Source: Nocardia cyriacigeorgica (GTDB taxonomy: Bacteria; Actinomycetota; Actinomycetes; Mycobacteriales; Mycobacteriaceae). From it: 64,000 nucleotides of DNA. Below the pieces are notes generated by a model. That model did no database searches. It saw only the letters and a program-made list of their open reading frames with translations, and had not been told where the DNA came from. Within the stretch, counting starts at the first letter, position 1, and each line of letters starts with the position of its first letter. Shown in pieces: positions 35,751 to 46,169 of this stretch. The stretch covers positions 44,238 through 108,237 of the forward strand of contig NZ_JAAGVC010000016.1 in the NCBI RefSeq assembly GCF_010858045.1, written 5' to 3'. The position numbers were made by a program, and so were the translations under genes.

Positions 35751-36629
35751 CTAACCGGGCAGCAGCGAAGCCGCAGTGACAGGGTATTTCGCCAAATGCT
35801 CACCGGCGGCCCGGTCTTCGGCGTCTGCCAGCGCGGAATACAGCGCCGTGGATTCGCCGGCGGCCCGTGCTTCTGCGGCGCGGGCGAGGATGGCTGCACG
35901 GGATTCGACCGCGTCGCGGTGATCACCGAGAACTGTCTGCAACCGCTTGGCCTGGCTGCCGAGTTCGTCCGCCTCGCCGCCGAGCGTGTCGGCCGCGGCT
36001 TCGCAGGAATACCGTAACCGCTTGGCGCCCTTGCGGATATCGTGCAGCAGCTCGATGCGATCCGCCGGGGCGACGGTGACCTCCGCGCCGACCATCCGGT
36101 GCAGGCGCGCACGGTCGCGGTGCAACACCGAGCGGAAGGCGTCGTCGGCCGGCCCGCCGACCCGTGCCTTGCGCAGCGGGGGCGCAGTCCGCCAGCTCGC
36201 GAGCTGATCCCGCAACGCGCGATAGCGTGCGCTGTCCAGCGCGCCGAGCACCTCGGTGTGCGCGGCCGAGTACCGCTCCCGCTCGGCGGCTACCAGCCGA
36301 TGCGTGACGGCCCCGAGCACATCCGGATCGGCGCCTTCGGTGAGCTCGGAATCCAGTAGCGCCGCGAACCGTTCGGCCCGCACCTCCGCATCCCGGGCGA
36401 CCCCGAGCAGCCCGGCCAGCCAGGCCAGCTCCGCCACCATCGCGGCGGCGGGCCTGCGTTTGAACAACCGGCGATAGGACCGCAGCACACTGCGCAATCT
36501 GCGGGTGGCCACGCGCATCTGATGCACCGAATCCCAGGCGTCGGCGCGCACCTCCGGTTCGGCGGCCAGCAGCCGGTCGATGTCCTCACCCAGCGCCGCG
36601 ATGAGCGCGTCTGCGGCGGTGGCCGTCAT
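35751..36629 (-). CDS. CHAD domain protein
   Basis: 292 residues, all helical, with the conserved histidine/basic repeats of CHAD: 'VHQMRVATRRLRSVLRSYRRLF' and 'LHDIRKGAKRLRYSCEAA'. CHAD proteins bind polyphosphate; here no CYTH triphosphatase domain is fused. The gene starts 3 bp after the pip stop and is the last of a lipoprotein-pip-CHAD operon. Confidence 0.92.
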   Translation of the reverse strand: MTATAADALIAALGEDIDRLLAAEPEVRADAWDSVHQMRVATRRLRSVLRSYRRLFKRRPAAAMVAELAWLAGLLGVARDAEVRAERFAALLDSELTEGADPDVLGAVTHRLVAAERERYSAAHTEVLGALDSARYRALRDQLASWRTAPPLRKARVGGPADDAFRSVLHRDRARLHRMVGAEVTVAPADRIELLHDIRKGAKRLRYSCEAAADTLGGEADELGSQAKRLQTVLGDHRDAVESRAAILARAAEARAAGESTALYSALADAEDRAAGEHLAKYPVTAASLLPG

Positions 36630-36632
36630 GAC

Positions 36633-37595
36633 CTAGCGTCCTTTCGCGAACCCGTCGGTGGCTTCGACGAGATGGTGCGTGATTCCGGGTTCGTTGGCGG
36701 CGTGCCCGGCATCGTCGACGATGTGCAGCACCGAACCGGGCCAGGCGCGGTGCAATTCCCATGCGCTGACCGCCGGGCAGACGATGTCGTGGCGGCCCTG
36801 CACGATCACCGCGGGAATGTCGGCGATCGTGTCGATATCGCGTAACAACTGTCCCTCGTCGAGGAAACCGCCGTGCCGGAAATAGTGATTCTCGATCCGC
36901 GCGAAGGCGAGCGCGAAGCGCGGCTCACCGGTTTCGGCGACCCGATCCGGTTGCGGCAGCAGCGAACTCGTCGCACCCTCCCAGGTGGACCAGGCGATGG
37001 CGGCCGCGGTGGCGATCTCCTCGTCGGGGGAGTGCAGCAACCGGTGATAGGCCTGCACCAGATCGCCGTCACGCTCGGCTTCGGGCACCGGTGCGAGGAA
37101 CTTCTCCCATTCGTCGGGGTAGACGTAGCCGGCCGCGCCGTTGTAGTACCAGTCGATTTCCTTGCGCCGCAACAGGAAGATCCCGCGCAGCACCAGTTCG
37201 GTGACCCGCTGCGGATACCGCTGCGCGTAGGCCAGCGCGAGGGTGGAACCCCACGATCCGCCGAACACCAGCCACTGCTCGACGCCGAGCGCCTCGCGCA
37301 ACTGCTCGATATCGGCGATGAGATGGTCGGTGGTGTTCACCGACAGATCCGCGCCGTCGGCGATATGCGGGGTGGAGCGCCCGCAGCCGCGCTGATCGAA
37401 CAGCACGATCCGGTACCGCTCCGGATCGAAGAACTGGCGATGGAATGGTGCGGTGCCGCCGCCGGGCCCGCCGTGCAGGAACACCGCGGGCTTACCGTCC
37501 GGATTGCCGCTGACCTCCCAGTACACCGACTGGCCCGCACCCACGTCGAGCATGCCCTGCTGATGCGGCTCGATCGGCGGGTAAAGGGTGCGCAT
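36633..37595 (-). CDS. pip: Proline iminopeptidase (second paralogue)
   Basis: 320 residues, canonical S33 enzyme: 'VFLHGGPGGGTAPFHRQFFDP', 'LFDQRGCGRSTPH', elbow 'VFGGSWGSTLALAYAQRYPQ', acid in 'GRHDIVCP' and His in 'DDAGHAANEP'. 'RKEIDWYYNGAAGYVYPDEWE' is the standard cap segment, so this is the better match to characterised Pip. It releases N-terminal Pro in the cytoplasm. Its start overlaps the upstream lipoprotein stop (TGATG). Confidence 0.94.
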   Translation of the reverse strand: MRTLYPPIEPHQQGMLDVGAGQSVYWEVSGNPDGKPAVFLHGGPGGGTAPFHRQFFDPERYRIVLFDQRGCGRSTPHIADGADLSVNTTDHLIADIEQLREALGVEQWLVFGGSWGSTLALAYAQRYPQRVTELVLRGIFLLRRKEIDWYYNGAAGYVYPDEWEKFLAPVPEAERDGDLVQAYHRLLHSPDEEIATAAAIAWSTWEGATSSLLPQPDRVAETGEPRFALAFARIENHYFRHGGFLDEGQLLRDIDTIADIPAVIVQGRHDIVCPAVSAWELHRAWPGSVLHIVDDAGHAANEPGITHHLVEATDGFAKGR

Positions 37596-38053
37596 CAGAA
37601 TGCCAGGCCGGACGCCAGATCCGGCAGTTGCAGCGCGTCGATCGCCTCCTGTCGCACCTCGGGGCAGGCCTTGGTGGTGATCCGGTCGATCGACTGCTTA
37701 TCGGCGAGTACCTGGGCGTTGATCGCGCCGTTGCGCAGCGCCCAGTCGTGCACCATGGCGTTCAAGCCGATACGGCCGAGGGTCGGGCCCTGCACCCGCC
37801 AGTTCGACAGCTCGGGGCGGATCATCTCGCACAAGGCCGTCGCGGCGGAATCGGAGACCTCGAGCGGCGTGCCGGGGGTGGGGGACGTGGCGCCAGGTGT
37901 GGTCGCCGGAAGGCTGGTGGGCACGGCGGTCGTCGTCCCGGTCGTACCGCTGGAGCCGGTCCCGGATTCACCTCCGCACGCGGTCAATAGGACAGCAGCA
38001 CACGCTCCCGCGACCACCAGTGTGCTCCGGGAAATCCAACGGCGTTCCGGCAT
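37595..38053 (-). CDS. Lipoprotein of unknown function
   Basis: 152 residues: signal peptide with lipobox 'LTAC', a Gly/Ser/Thr/Pro linker (about 30), and a helical domain with two cysteines ('ALCEMIRPEL' and 'TTKACPEVRQEAIDALQ'). AGAGG precedes the ATG. It is translationally coupled to pip by a TGATG overlap. Function unknown. Confidence 0.8.
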   Translation of the reverse strand: MPERRWISRSTLVVAGACAAVLLTACGGESGTGSSGTTGTTTAVPTSLPATTPGATSPTPGTPLEVSDSAATALCEMIRPELSNWRVQGPTLGRIGLNAMVHDWALRNGAINAQVLADKQSIDRITTKACPEVRQEAIDALQLPDLASGLAF

Positions 38054-38231
38054 CAGTACCTCTGCTCGACTCGAGATTGTCGATACGAGTCTGCCATTTT
38101 TCCGGTACCCCGGCGGTGCGGTGTTCCCGGGCCGGGGTCGGGTGTGGGGTTAGACGAGGGGGCCGCAACGGCGTCGGCCGGGCAGCGCGGGAGGGATCCG
38201 CGCGGGCCCGGCCGAGCTCGTTGTCGACGGT

Positions 38232-39086
38232 TCAGAAACTGTGTTCGGGCCCGGGGAAGGTGCCCGTGCGAACTTCCTCGGCGTAGGCGGCGGCCGCGGC
38301 GCGCAGATCGTCGCCGGTGTTGGCGAAACGCTTGACGAACTTGGCGGTCTTGCCGCTGGTGTAGCCGGCCATGTCCTGCCAGACCAGCACCTGGGCATCG
38401 CAATCGGCGCCGGCCCCGATCCCGACGGTGGGGATGGTGAGCTTGCGGGTGACCTGGCCGGCGAGTTCGGCCGGGACCATCTCCATCACCACCGAGAACG
38501 CGCCCGCTTCCTGGACCGCGATGGCGTCGGCGATGAGCTGCTCGGCGCCGTCGCCGCGGCCCTGCACCCGGAAACCGCCAAGGGTATTGACGCTCTGCGG
38601 AGTGAAGCCGATATGGCCCATCACCGGGATACCCGCGGCGGTGATCAGTGCGATCTGCTCGGCCACCCGTTCGCCGCCCTCGAGCTTCACCGCATGCGCC
38701 TGGCCTTCCTTCAGGAACCGGGTCGCGGTGGCCAGCGCCTGCTGCGGCGAGGATTCGTAGGTGCCGAACGGCAGATCGGCGACCACCAGGGCGTGCGGCG
38801 CGCCGCGCACCACACCGCGCACCAGCGGGATGAGCTCGTCGACGGTGACCGGCACGGTCGTGTCGTAGCCGTAGACCACATTGGCCGCCGAATCGCCGAC
38901 CAGCAGCACCGGAATGCCGGCCTCCTCGAACAGCCGGGCCGTCGAGTAGTCGTAGGCGGTGAGCATGGACCAGCGTTCGCCCGTCGCCTTCATCTGCTGT
39001 AGATGATGGACGCGGGTCTTACGCCGGGGCTTCGCCTCGGCCGAGGCAGCGCCGTAGGCGGGGGTTTCCGAATCGGATACGGACAT
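38232..39086 (-). CDS. panB: 3-methyl-2-oxobutanoate hydroxymethyltransferase
   Basis: 284 residues. PanB moves a hydroxymethyl group from methylene-THF to ketoisovalerate, first step to pantothenate and CoA. TIM-barrel motifs: '[19 protein letters not shown]', '[17 protein letters not shown]', '[11 protein letters not shown]', 'AVKLEGG', '[12 protein letters not shown]' and '[22 protein letters not shown]'. A basic 35-residue N-terminal extension is usual in actinobacteria. AAAGGGA favours the second of two adjacent ATGs. It is divergent from the caeA-like gene, as in mycobacteria. Confidence 0.96.
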   Translation of the reverse strand: MSVSDSETPAYGAASAEAKPRRKTRVHHLQQMKATGERWSMLTAYDYSTARLFEEAGIPVLLVGDSAANVVYGYDTTVPVTVDELIPLVRGVVRGAPHALVVADLPFGTYESSPQQALATATRFLKEGQAHAVKLEGGERVAEQIALITAAGIPVMGHIGFTPQSVNTLGGFRVQGRGDGAEQLIADAIAVQEAGAFSVVMEMVPAELAGQVTRKLTIPTVGIGAGADCDAQVLVWQDMAGYTSGKTAKFVKRFANTGDDLRAAAAAYAEEVRTGTFPGPEHSF

Positions 39087-39372
39087 CATCGTCCCTTTCG
39101 TCGTCCTCGAGGCCCGTCGTACGGGTCCCCGGGTCTGGGTGACGCCATCCAGTGTGCCACCGGCCGCACTACGCATTTAAGGCCCGCGACCAGTGCGGTT
39201 GGTCACATGCGCCGGGCACCGTCATCGGATGCGCGGCCGTCGCTGCGCTGTTGCTCGCCGGCCCGATGCCGTGCGCCGGTTCCCTTGTCCCACGCTGCGC
39301 GGCGGCGGTCCGCGCGCCGCGCAGACCGGCCCGGCCCAGCTGGCGCGGTGCGGCGGCGACCGGAATCGCGGC

Positions 39373-39378
39373 TAGCAT
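39373..39378 (+). promoter_or_regulatory. -10 box, leaderless caeA-like gene
   Basis: TAGCAT followed by six bases and the GTG start. No Shine-Dalgarno. Confidence 0.5.
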
Positions 39379-39384
39379 GGCGCC

Positions 39385-40917
39385 GTGCGGAGTGGGCGTG
39401 GTGTGCTGGTGACGGTGCTGGCGGTGACGGCGTTGGCGGCCGGTTGTGCCGAGTCGAAGCAGGAACCCGCGGTCGCGGCGCCCCCGCCGCCGGACGGACT
39501 CGCCGAGTTCTACACCCAGACCCCGCAGTGGGGTAGCTGCGCCGATTTCACCGGCCCGGACGAATCGCTGCCACCTGCGACCGAATGCGCACGGATCACC
39601 GTCCCGGTCGACTACGCCGATCCCGATGGCGCGACCGCACAGATCGCGTTGTCGCGGGTCAAGGCCGAGGGCGCGAATCGCATCGGCTCGCTGCTGCTCA
39701 ACCCGGGCGGACCCGGTATGTCCGGATTGTCCACCGTGACGGTCGGCGGCGGCACCGCGATCGCCGAACGTTTCGACCGAGTCGGATTCGATCCGCGTGG
39801 CGTCGGCGCCTCGACGCCCTCGGTGGCCTGCCTGACCCCGCAGGAAGCCGACGCCGAACGCGCCGAGCCGCCGGTGGTCAACACCCCGGAGGGCATCGCC
39901 GCCGAGGAGGCCGACAACCGCGAATACGCCGACGCCTGCGTCGAACGCACCGGCAAGGAGTTCCTGGCCCACGTCGGCACCCGCGAGGTGGTGCAGGACA
40001 TGGACGTCATCCGGGCGGTGCTCGGTGATCCGAAGCTCAGCTACCTCGGCTACTCCTATGGCACCCGCCTCGGCACCGCGTATGCCGAGAAGTTCCCCGG
40101 CAACGTGCGCGCCCTGGTGCTCGACGGCGCCATCGATCCCACCCAGGACCCGGTGGAGGAATCGCTGCGCCAGGCCGAAGGCTTCCAACAGGCCTTCGAC
40201 GCCTACGCCGCCGACTGCGTCACCCGGCCGGAATGCCCACTGGGTAACGACGCGTCCACGGCGGTGAAGCGGTTCCGGGAGCTGGTCGACCCGCTGTGGG
40301 ACAAGCCCGCCGCCACCACCGACACCCGCGGCCTCAGCTACGGCGATGCGCTCACCGGCGTGCGGCAGACGCTCTACAGCGAAAGCTTCTGGCGCGTGCT
40401 GTCGCTCGGGCTGACAGAATTGAGCCAGGGTCGCGGCGACACGCTGCTCCAGCTGGCCGATCTGTACAACGGCCGCAACGAAGACGGCACGTATAACAAT
40501 TTGAACGACGCTTTCAACGCCATCCGCTGCGTCGACGATCCGCGCATCACCGATCCGGCGGTGGCGGCACGCCAGGACGCCGAGTACCGCAAGGCCGCTC
40601 CGTTCATGGACGACGGCCGCGGTACCGGGGCCGCGCCGCTGGAGTTGTGTGCGAGCTGGCCGGTGCCCAATACCAGTCAGCCGCACGAGATCTCGGTGCA
40701 GGGCCTGCCGACGACGGTGGTGGTGTCCACCACTGGCGATCCGGCCACCCCGTATCAGGCCGGCGTCGACCTCGCCGAGCAGCTGGGCGCCGCGTTGATC
40801 ACCTACGAAGGCGATAGCCATACCGTGGTGCTGAACGAGGGTTCGCCGTGTGTGGACAACGCGGTCGTCGCCTACCTGACCGAGCTGATCGCGCCGCAAC
40901 CCGGGCTCAGGTGCTGA
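39385..40917 (+). CDS. caeA: Secreted lipoprotein peptidase/esterase (CaeA/Hip1-like)
   Basis: 510 residues. Lipobox 'LAAGC' anchors it to the outer membrane face. The TAP-like alpha/beta hydrolase has 'LLLNPGGPGMSG' (oxyanion), 'GFDPRGVGAS', elbow 'LGYSYGTRLGTAYAEKFPG', acid in 'TTGDPATPY' and His in 'GDSHTVV'. Six or more cysteines probably form disulfides. The mycobacterial protein Rv2224c (CaeA/Hip1) is a serine peptidase/esterase next to panB and glnA2, the position seen here. M. tuberculosis has two adjacent copies, this window one. Confidence 0.9.
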   Translation: MRSGRGVLVTVLAVTALAAGCAESKQEPAVAAPPPPDGLAEFYTQTPQWGSCADFTGPDESLPPATECARITVPVDYADPDGATAQIALSRVKAEGANRIGSLLLNPGGPGMSGLSTVTVGGGTAIAERFDRVGFDPRGVGASTPSVACLTPQEADAERAEPPVVNTPEGIAAEEADNREYADACVERTGKEFLAHVGTREVVQDMDVIRAVLGDPKLSYLGYSYGTRLGTAYAEKFPGNVRALVLDGAIDPTQDPVEESLRQAEGFQQAFDAYAADCVTRPECPLGNDASTAVKRFRELVDPLWDKPAATTDTRGLSYGDALTGVRQTLYSESFWRVLSLGLTELSQGRGDTLLQLADLYNGRNEDGTYNNLNDAFNAIRCVDDPRITDPAVAARQDAEYRKAAPFMDDGRGTGAAPLELCASWPVPNTSQPHEISVQGLPTTVVVSTTGDPATPYQAGVDLAEQLGAALITYEGDSHTVVLNEGSPCVDNAVVAYLTELIAPQPGLRC

Positions 40918-40963
40918 CGCGCAGGTGAGCTCACATCGCGGGATACAAACCCCGTGTCGCCAT

Positions 40964-40979
40964 GTAACACAGATTTAAC
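40964..40979. promoter_or_regulatory. GlnR half-site upstream of glnA2
   Basis: GTAAC-n6-TTAAC with 11-bp periodicity (AC-n9-AC), the half-box recognised by actinobacterial GlnR. Only one of two half-sites is clear. Confidence 0.45.
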
Positions 40980-40989
40980 GCCGGGTGCC

Positions 40990-40995
40990 TACAGT
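40990..40995 (+). promoter_or_regulatory. -10 box, leaderless glnA2
   Basis: TACAGT followed by seven bases and the ATG of glnA2. It lies 10 bp downstream of the GlnR half-site. Confidence 0.55.
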
Positions 40996-41002
40996 CGCGG
41001 TC

Positions 41003-42340
41003 ATGGATCGCCAGAAGGAATTCGTGCTGCGGACGCTCGAAGAGCGGGACATCCGCTTCGTGCGGCTCTGGTTCACCGACGTCTTGGGCTATCTGAAGTC
41101 CGTGGCGATCGCCCCCGCCGAACTCGAAGGCGCCTTCGAGGAAGGCATCGGTTTCGACGGTTCGGCCATCGAGGGATTCGCCAGGATCTCCGAGGCCGAT
41201 ATGGTCGCCCGCCCCGACCCGTCCACCTTCCAGGTGCTGCCGTGGTCGACCAGCAAGGGCCACCAGCATTCCGCGCGCATGTTCTGCGACATCACCATGC
41301 CCGACGGCTCACCGTCCTGGGCCGATCCGCGGCATGTGCTGCGCCGTCAGCTGAACAAGGCCGGTGACGTCGGCTTCAGCTGCTATGTGCATCCGGAGAT
41401 CGAGTTCTTCCTGCTCAAGAACACCCCCGACGGCGCCGATCCGGTGCCGGCCGACAGCGGCGGCTTCTTCGACCAGGCCGTGCACGATTCCGCCCCGAAC
41501 TTCCGCCGCCACGCCATCGACGCGCTCGAGTCGATGGGTATCTCGGTGGAGTTCAGCCATCACGAGGGCGCGCCCGGCCAGCAGGAGATCGATCTGCGCT
41601 ACGCCGACGCGCTGTCCATGGCCGACAACGTGATGACCTTCCGCTACCTGATCAAGGAAGTGGCCATCGACGAGGGCGTGCGCGCGACGTTCATGCCCAA
41701 GCCGTTCGCCCAGTACCCGGGCTCGGCCATGCACACCCACATGAGCCTGTTCGAGGGCGAGGCGAACGCCTTCCACGATCCTGACGACCCGATCAACCTC
41801 TCCGCGACCGCGCGCGCGTTCATCGCGGGCATCCTCGAGCACGCCCCCGAGATCAGCGCCATCTCCAACCAGTGGGTCAACTCCTACAAGCGACTCATCC
41901 ACGGCGGTGAGGCGCCCACCGCGGCCTCGTGGGGCCGGTCGAACCGGTCCGCGCTGGTCCGGGTGCCGATGTACACGCCGAACAAGTCCTCCTCGCGTCG
42001 TGTCGAGATCCGCAGCCCTGATTCGGCCTGCAACCCGTACCTGACCTTCGCGGTGCTGCTGGCCGCAGGCCTGCGCGGCATCGAGAAGGGCTACACGCTG
42101 CCGCCGGAGGCCGAGGACGACGTCTGGTCGCTCACCGCCGCCGAGCGCCGCGCGATGGGCTTCCGGGAGCTGCCGGGCACCCTCGATGAGGCGTTGCAGG
42201 CAATGGAACGCTCGGAACTGGTCGCCGAAACCCTCGGTGAGCACGTGTTCGACTTCTTCCTGCGCAACAAGCGCCGGGAGTGGGCCGATTACCGCAGCCA
42301 GGTGACGCCGTTCGAACTCAGGGAGTATCTCGGGCTGTGA
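41003..42340 (+). CDS. glnA2: Glutamine synthetase, type I (GlnA2-like)
   Basis: 445 residues, ATP-dependent ligation of ammonia to glutamate. 'GIGFDGSAIEGFARISEADM' (N-terminal beta-grasp/Trp loop region), 'PEIEFFLL', 'EFSHHEGAPGQQEIDLRYADAL', 'AMHTHMSLF' and 'RIEIRSPDSACNPYL'-type C-terminal metal/ammonia site are present. Tyr364 in 'GYTLPPEA' aligns with the adenylylation site. Length and neighbours match mycobacterial GlnA2. The leaderless promoter supports ATG 41003 rather than upstream codons. glnE follows 56 bp later. Confidence 0.94.
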   Translation: MDRQKEFVLRTLEERDIRFVRLWFTDVLGYLKSVAIAPAELEGAFEEGIGFDGSAIEGFARISEADMVARPDPSTFQVLPWSTSKGHQHSARMFCDITMPDGSPSWADPRHVLRRQLNKAGDVGFSCYVHPEIEFFLLKNTPDGADPVPADSGGFFDQAVHDSAPNFRRHAIDALESMGISVEFSHHEGAPGQQEIDLRYADALSMADNVMTFRYLIKEVAIDEGVRATFMPKPFAQYPGSAMHTHMSLFEGEANAFHDPDDPINLSATARAFIAGILEHAPEISAISNQWVNSYKRLIHGGEAPTAASWGRSNRSALVRVPMYTPNKSSSRRVEIRSPDSACNPYLTFAVLLAAGLRGIEKGYTLPPEAEDDVWSLTAAERRAMGFRELPGTLDEALQAMERSELVAETLGEHVFDFFLRNKRREWADYRSQVTPFELREYLGL

Positions 42341-42384
42341 GGTCGCGGTGCGGTCGTGCCCACCACGACCTGGGCGCGAGCATG

Positions 42385-42390
42385 TAATTT
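42385..42390 (+). promoter_or_regulatory. -10 box, leaderless glnE
   Basis: TAATTT followed by six bases and ATG 42397. GAAAG lies in that gap but is too close to act as a ribosome-binding site. Confidence 0.5.
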
Positions 42391-42396
42391 GAAAGC

Positions 42397-45300
42397 ATGG
42401 TCCGGCCCCCGACTGCCCGCTCCGCTGTCCCCGGCGTCGGCCGTCTCGGATTGCTCGAGCCGACGGCTGCCGCCTCCCTGGCCGAACTGGCATGGGACAA
42501 CATCGATGGCATCCCGCTGCTGTGGGCGCTCTCGCGCGCGCCCGACGCCGACCTGGCGCTGAATACGATCATCCGGTTGCGTGAGGCGCTCGGATACGAG
42601 TGGGCCGAGCTGGATTCGGCGTTGCGTACCGATACGGCCCTGCGCGGCCGGTTGTTCGCTCTTGTCGGCTCGTCGACGGCGTTCGGTGACCATCTGGTGG
42701 CCGATCCGTCGGCGTGGAAGTCGTTGCGCCGCACCGATCTCCCGGACCGCGACGAGTTGGTCACCGATCTGCTCGACGCCGTCGACGCGGTACCGGAGAC
42801 GGGCCCGAACGCCGCCCCGATGCTGTTCCGGGCCGGGCAGTCAGGCCCGGAAGTCGTTGCGCTGCTGCGCAAACGCTACCGCGATCAGCTGATGCTGCTG
42901 GCCGCCCAGGATCTCGCGGCCACCGTGGAGAACGAGCCGGTGCTGCCGTATCAGGTGGTCGGCCGCCATCTCACCGACCTCGCCGATGCCGCATTGACCG
43001 CGGCGCTGGCGGTCGCCGTCGCCCGGGTCTGCCGCGACGAGCCGTGCCCGGTGCGGCTCGCGGTGATCGCCATGGGCAAATGCGGTGCGCGCGAACTCAA
43101 CTACGTCTCCGACGTCGATATCGTGTTCGCCGCCGAACCGGCCGACGCCACCGCCGCTCGGCTGGCCGCGGAGATGATGAGCATCGGCAGCGCCGCCTTC
43201 TTCGAGGTCGACGCCGCGCTGCGCCCCGAGGGCAAGGCCGGTGCGCTGGTGCGCACTCTCGAATCGCATATCGCCTACTACCAGCGCTGGGCGCGCACCT
43301 GGGAGTTCCAGGCGCTGCTCAAGGCGCGCCCGATGACCGGTGACCTGGCCCTCGGCGAGCAATACCGCGACGCGCTCATGCCCATGGTGTGGTCGGCTTC
43401 CGAACGCACCGACTTCGTCCCCGACGTGCAGGCCATGCGCCGCCGCGTCGAGGATCTGGTGCCCGCCGACCTGCGCGAACGTGAACTGAAGCTGGGCCAC
43501 GGTAGTTTGCGCGACGTCGAATTCGCCGTGCAGCTGCTGCAATTGGTGCACGGCCGGGTCGACGACACCCTGCATGTGCAGGGCACCGTCGAAGCCTTGA
43601 CCGCCTTGGCTGCCGGCGGCTACGTCGGCCGCGACGATGCCGCCAACCTCACCGCCTCCTACGAGTTCCTGCGCCTGCTCGAACACCGGCTGCAACTACA
43701 GCGGCTCAAGCGCACCCACACCCTGCCCGCCGACGACGACGCCGACGGCATGCGCTGGCTGGCCAGGGCCGCCCATATGCGTCCCGACGGGCGCCAGGAC
43801 GCGGTGGGGGTGCTGCGCACGGAGATCCGCCGCAACACCGTCCGGGTGCGGCGTTTGCACGCCAAGCTGTTCTACCGGCCGCTGCTGGAGTCGGTCGCCC
43901 GGCTGGATTCGGACGCGTTGCGGTTGAGCCCCGATGCGGCCGTGCGCCAGCTCGCCGCCCTCGGCTACGCCGCCCCCGAACACGCGCTCGGCCACCTGCG
44001 CGCACTCACCGGAGGGGTGTCGCGTAAGGGTCGTATCCAGGCGCTGCTGCTGCCGACGCTGCTGGAATGGCTGGGCGATACCCCCAACCCGGACGCGGGC
44101 CTGCTGGCTTATCGGCGGGTCTCGGAGGGGCTGGCCGAGCAGACCTGGTTCCTGCGCGAACTGCGCGACGAGGGTGCGGTCGCGCAGCGGTTGATGATCG
44201 TGCTCGGCTCCTCGGCCTACCTGCCCGATCTGCTGATCAACGCGCCAGAGACCATCCGCATGTACGCCGACGGGCCCAGCGGGCCGCTGCTGCTCGGCCC
44301 GCAACCCGAGGACGTCGCCCGCGGCATCCTCACCGCCGCCGCCCGCTACGACGACCCGAACCGCGCGGTCGCCGCGGCACGTTCGCTGCGCAGGCACGAA
44401 CTCGCCCGGGTCGCCTCCGCCGATCTGCTCGGCCTGCTCGATGTGCCGCAGGTGTGCCGGGCCCTGTCGTCGGTGTGGGTCGCGGTGCTCGAGGCATCGC
44501 TGCGGGCGGTGATCCGGGCCAGCGAGGCCGAACGCGGCGCACCCGCGCCCGCCGACTTCGCGGTGATCGGCATGGGCAGGCTCGGCGGCATGGAACTCGG
44601 CTACGGTTCCGACGCCGATGTGCTGTTCGTCTGCGATCCGCGGCCCGGCGAGGACGAGACCAAGGCCGTGCGCTGGGCCACCGGCATCGCCGAGCGGGTG
44701 CAGCGCATGCTCGGCGCGCCGAGCACCGACCCGCCACTGCAGGTGGATGCCGCGCTGCGACCGGAGGGACGCAACGGCGCTCTCGTGCGCACCCTCGCCT
44801 CCTACGCGGCCTACTACGAGCAGTGGGTGCAGCCGTGGGAGGTGCAGGCCTTGCTGCGCGCCCACCAGGTCGCCGGAGATCAGGAGCTCGGCGTGCGGTT
44901 CCTGCACCTCATCGACGAGGTGCGGTATCCGGCGGGCGGGGTGTCGGCCGAATCGGTGCGCGAGATCCGCCGGATCAAGGCCCGCGTCGATTCCGAACGC
45001 CTGCCGCGCGGCGCCGACCCGGCTACCCACACCAAACTCGGCCGCGGCGGGCTCGCCGATATCGAATGGACTGTGCAGCTCGTGCAGCTGCGCCACGCCC
45101 ACGAGGTGCCGGAGCTGCACAACACCTCGACGCTGGAGACGCTGGACGTCATCGAGCGCAAGGGCCTGCTCGACCCCGAGGACGTCGACCTGCTGCGCCA
45201 GGCCTGGCTCATCGCGACCAAGGCCCGCAATGCCCTGGTCCAGGTGCGCGGCAAGCCGAGCGATCAACTGCCCGCGCCCGGCCCGCAGCTGTCGGCGGTG

Positions 45301-45408
45301 GCGTACGCGGCGGGCTGGCGCAACGGTGACGGCGGGGAATTCCTCGACAACTACATGCGGATCACCCGGCGCGCGAAAGGCGTGGTGGAGCGGGTATTCG
45401 GGGCCTGA
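42397..45408 (+). CDS. glnE: Bifunctional glutamine synthetase adenylyltransferase/adenylyl-removase
   Basis: 1003 residues; switches GlnA off by adding AMP to its Tyr and on by phosphorolytic removal. Two nucleotidyltransferase halves are visible: '[19 protein letters not shown]' near 228 (removase, DVD) and '[19 protein letters not shown]' near 725 (transferase, DAD). '[30 protein letters not shown]'-like and '[30 protein letters not shown]'-like blocks repeat in each half. Standard length. It pairs with glnA2 upstream and with Tyr406 of glnA1 15 kb downstream. Confidence 0.96.
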   Translation: MVRPPTARSAVPGVGRLGLLEPTAAASLAELAWDNIDGIPLLWALSRAPDADLALNTIIRLREALGYEWAELDSALRTDTALRGRLFALVGSSTAFGDHLVADPSAWKSLRRTDLPDRDELVTDLLDAVDAVPETGPNAAPMLFRAGQSGPEVVALLRKRYRDQLMLLAAQDLAATVENEPVLPYQVVGRHLTDLADAALTAALAVAVARVCRDEPCPVRLAVIAMGKCGARELNYVSDVDIVFAAEPADATAARLAAEMMSIGSAAFFEVDAALRPEGKAGALVRTLESHIAYYQRWARTWEFQALLKARPMTGDLALGEQYRDALMPMVWSASERTDFVPDVQAMRRRVEDLVPADLRERELKLGHGSLRDVEFAVQLLQLVHGRVDDTLHVQGTVEALTALAAGGYVGRDDAANLTASYEFLRLLEHRLQLQRLKRTHTLPADDDADGMRWLARAAHMRPDGRQDAVGVLRTEIRRNTVRVRRLHAKLFYRPLLESVARLDSDALRLSPDAAVRQLAALGYAAPEHALGHLRALTGGVSRKGRIQALLLPTLLEWLGDTPNPDAGLLAYRRVSEGLAEQTWFLRELRDEGAVAQRLMIVLGSSAYLPDLLINAPETIRMYADGPSGPLLLGPQPEDVARGILTAAARYDDPNRAVAAARSLRRHELARVASADLLGLLDVPQVCRALSSVWVAVLEASLRAVIRASEAERGAPAPADFAVIGMGRLGGMELGYGSDADVLFVCDPRPGEDETKAVRWATGIAERVQRMLGAPSTDPPLQVDAALRPEGRNGALVRTLASYAAYYEQWVQPWEVQALLRAHQVAGDQELGVRFLHLIDEVRYPAGGVSAESVREIRRIKARVDSERLPRGADPATHTKLGRGGLADIEWTVQLVQLRHAHEVPELHNTSTLETLDVIERKGLLDPEDVDLLRQAWLIATKARNALVQVRGKPSDQLPAPGPQLSAVAYAAGWRNGDGGEFLDNYMRITRRAKGVVERVFGA

Positions 45409-45490
45409 CCGAGGCGGATGACCGGTTGGGGTTCGGTTGTCCGGCGACGCAGCGGATTCCGCAGACAGGCTCGGCGGGCGCCAGGCACCG

Positions 45491-46087
45491 TCAGGTAGGC
45501 GAGCGGTCGGAATCGATGATGCCGTGCAGCACAAGACCGACAAGACGATCGGTGGCCTGCGCGGTGGCGTCGGACTGGTCGCTGGTCCACGCGATCGCGC
45601 CGGCGATCTTGACGATGTCGTCGGTGGTGGCTTCCGGTCGCGCGCGCCCCGCCTGTTGGGCGCGGGACAGCACGGTGCCTGCCGCGTCGAGTGCCGCGGC
45701 GCAATGCGGCGCGAGAGGGTTGTCGGGGACCTCGAGGGCACGCATGATCTCCTCGGACAGCCCGCGGACCCGGCGAATGTGCGACACCAGCGCGGCGACC
45801 CAGCGGGCAAGCGCGACAGCGGGATCGGGCTCGGCATCGAGAGTGCTCGCGAGCGCGATCACCTCGTCGAGACTGGTGCCGACCACTGCGGCGATGAGGT
45901 CTTCGCGCTGGGGGAAATGCCGGTAGAGCGTGGCAGGTCCCACCCCGGCGCGACGGGCGATCTCATTGAACGACACATCGACGCCCTCGCTGGTGAACAT
46001 GGTGTGCGCGGCCTCGAGCAGTCGTGCCCGGCTGCGGCGCGCATCGGCTCGCACTCCGCCCGGCGGCGCTGACTCTCCGTGGTCCAT
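45491..46087 (-). CDS. TetR family transcriptional regulator
   Basis: 198 residues: N-terminal HTH 'RARLLEAAHTMFTSEGVDVSFNEIARRAGVGPATLYRHFPQREDL', then a helical ligand domain of the SCO4008-type C-terminus. AGGAGG lies four bases before the ATG. It is divergent from an LLM-type oxidoreductase, and the intergenic palindromes fit autoregulation plus control of that enzyme. Confidence 0.93.
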   Translation of the reverse strand: MDHGESAPPGGVRADARRSRARLLEAAHTMFTSEGVDVSFNEIARRAGVGPATLYRHFPQREDLIAAVVGTSLDEVIALASTLDAEPDPAVALARWVAALVSHIRRVRGLSEEIMRALEVPDNPLAPHCAAALDAAGTVLSRAQQAGRARPEATTDDIVKIAGAIAWTSDQSDATAQATDRLVGLVLHGIIDSDRSPT

Positions 46088-46107
46088 CGGGCCTCCTGTG
46101 GCTAATT

Positions 46108-46141
46108 GGAATGCCATTCCGTATATTCGGAATGGCATTCC
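46108..46141. promoter_or_regulatory. Nested palindromes, TetR operator
   Basis: GGAATGCCATTCC (46108-46120) and GGAATGGCATTCC (46129-46141) are each palindromic about their central base. Together with the flanking G/C and the TATATT between them they form a 14-bp perfect inverted repeat. Centres are 21 bp apart. The position between the divergent TetR and LLM genes and the site doubling suggest two TetR dimers. Confidence 0.8.
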
Positions 46142-46169
46142 GAATTGTAATCGACAGGAGCCGAACGTG

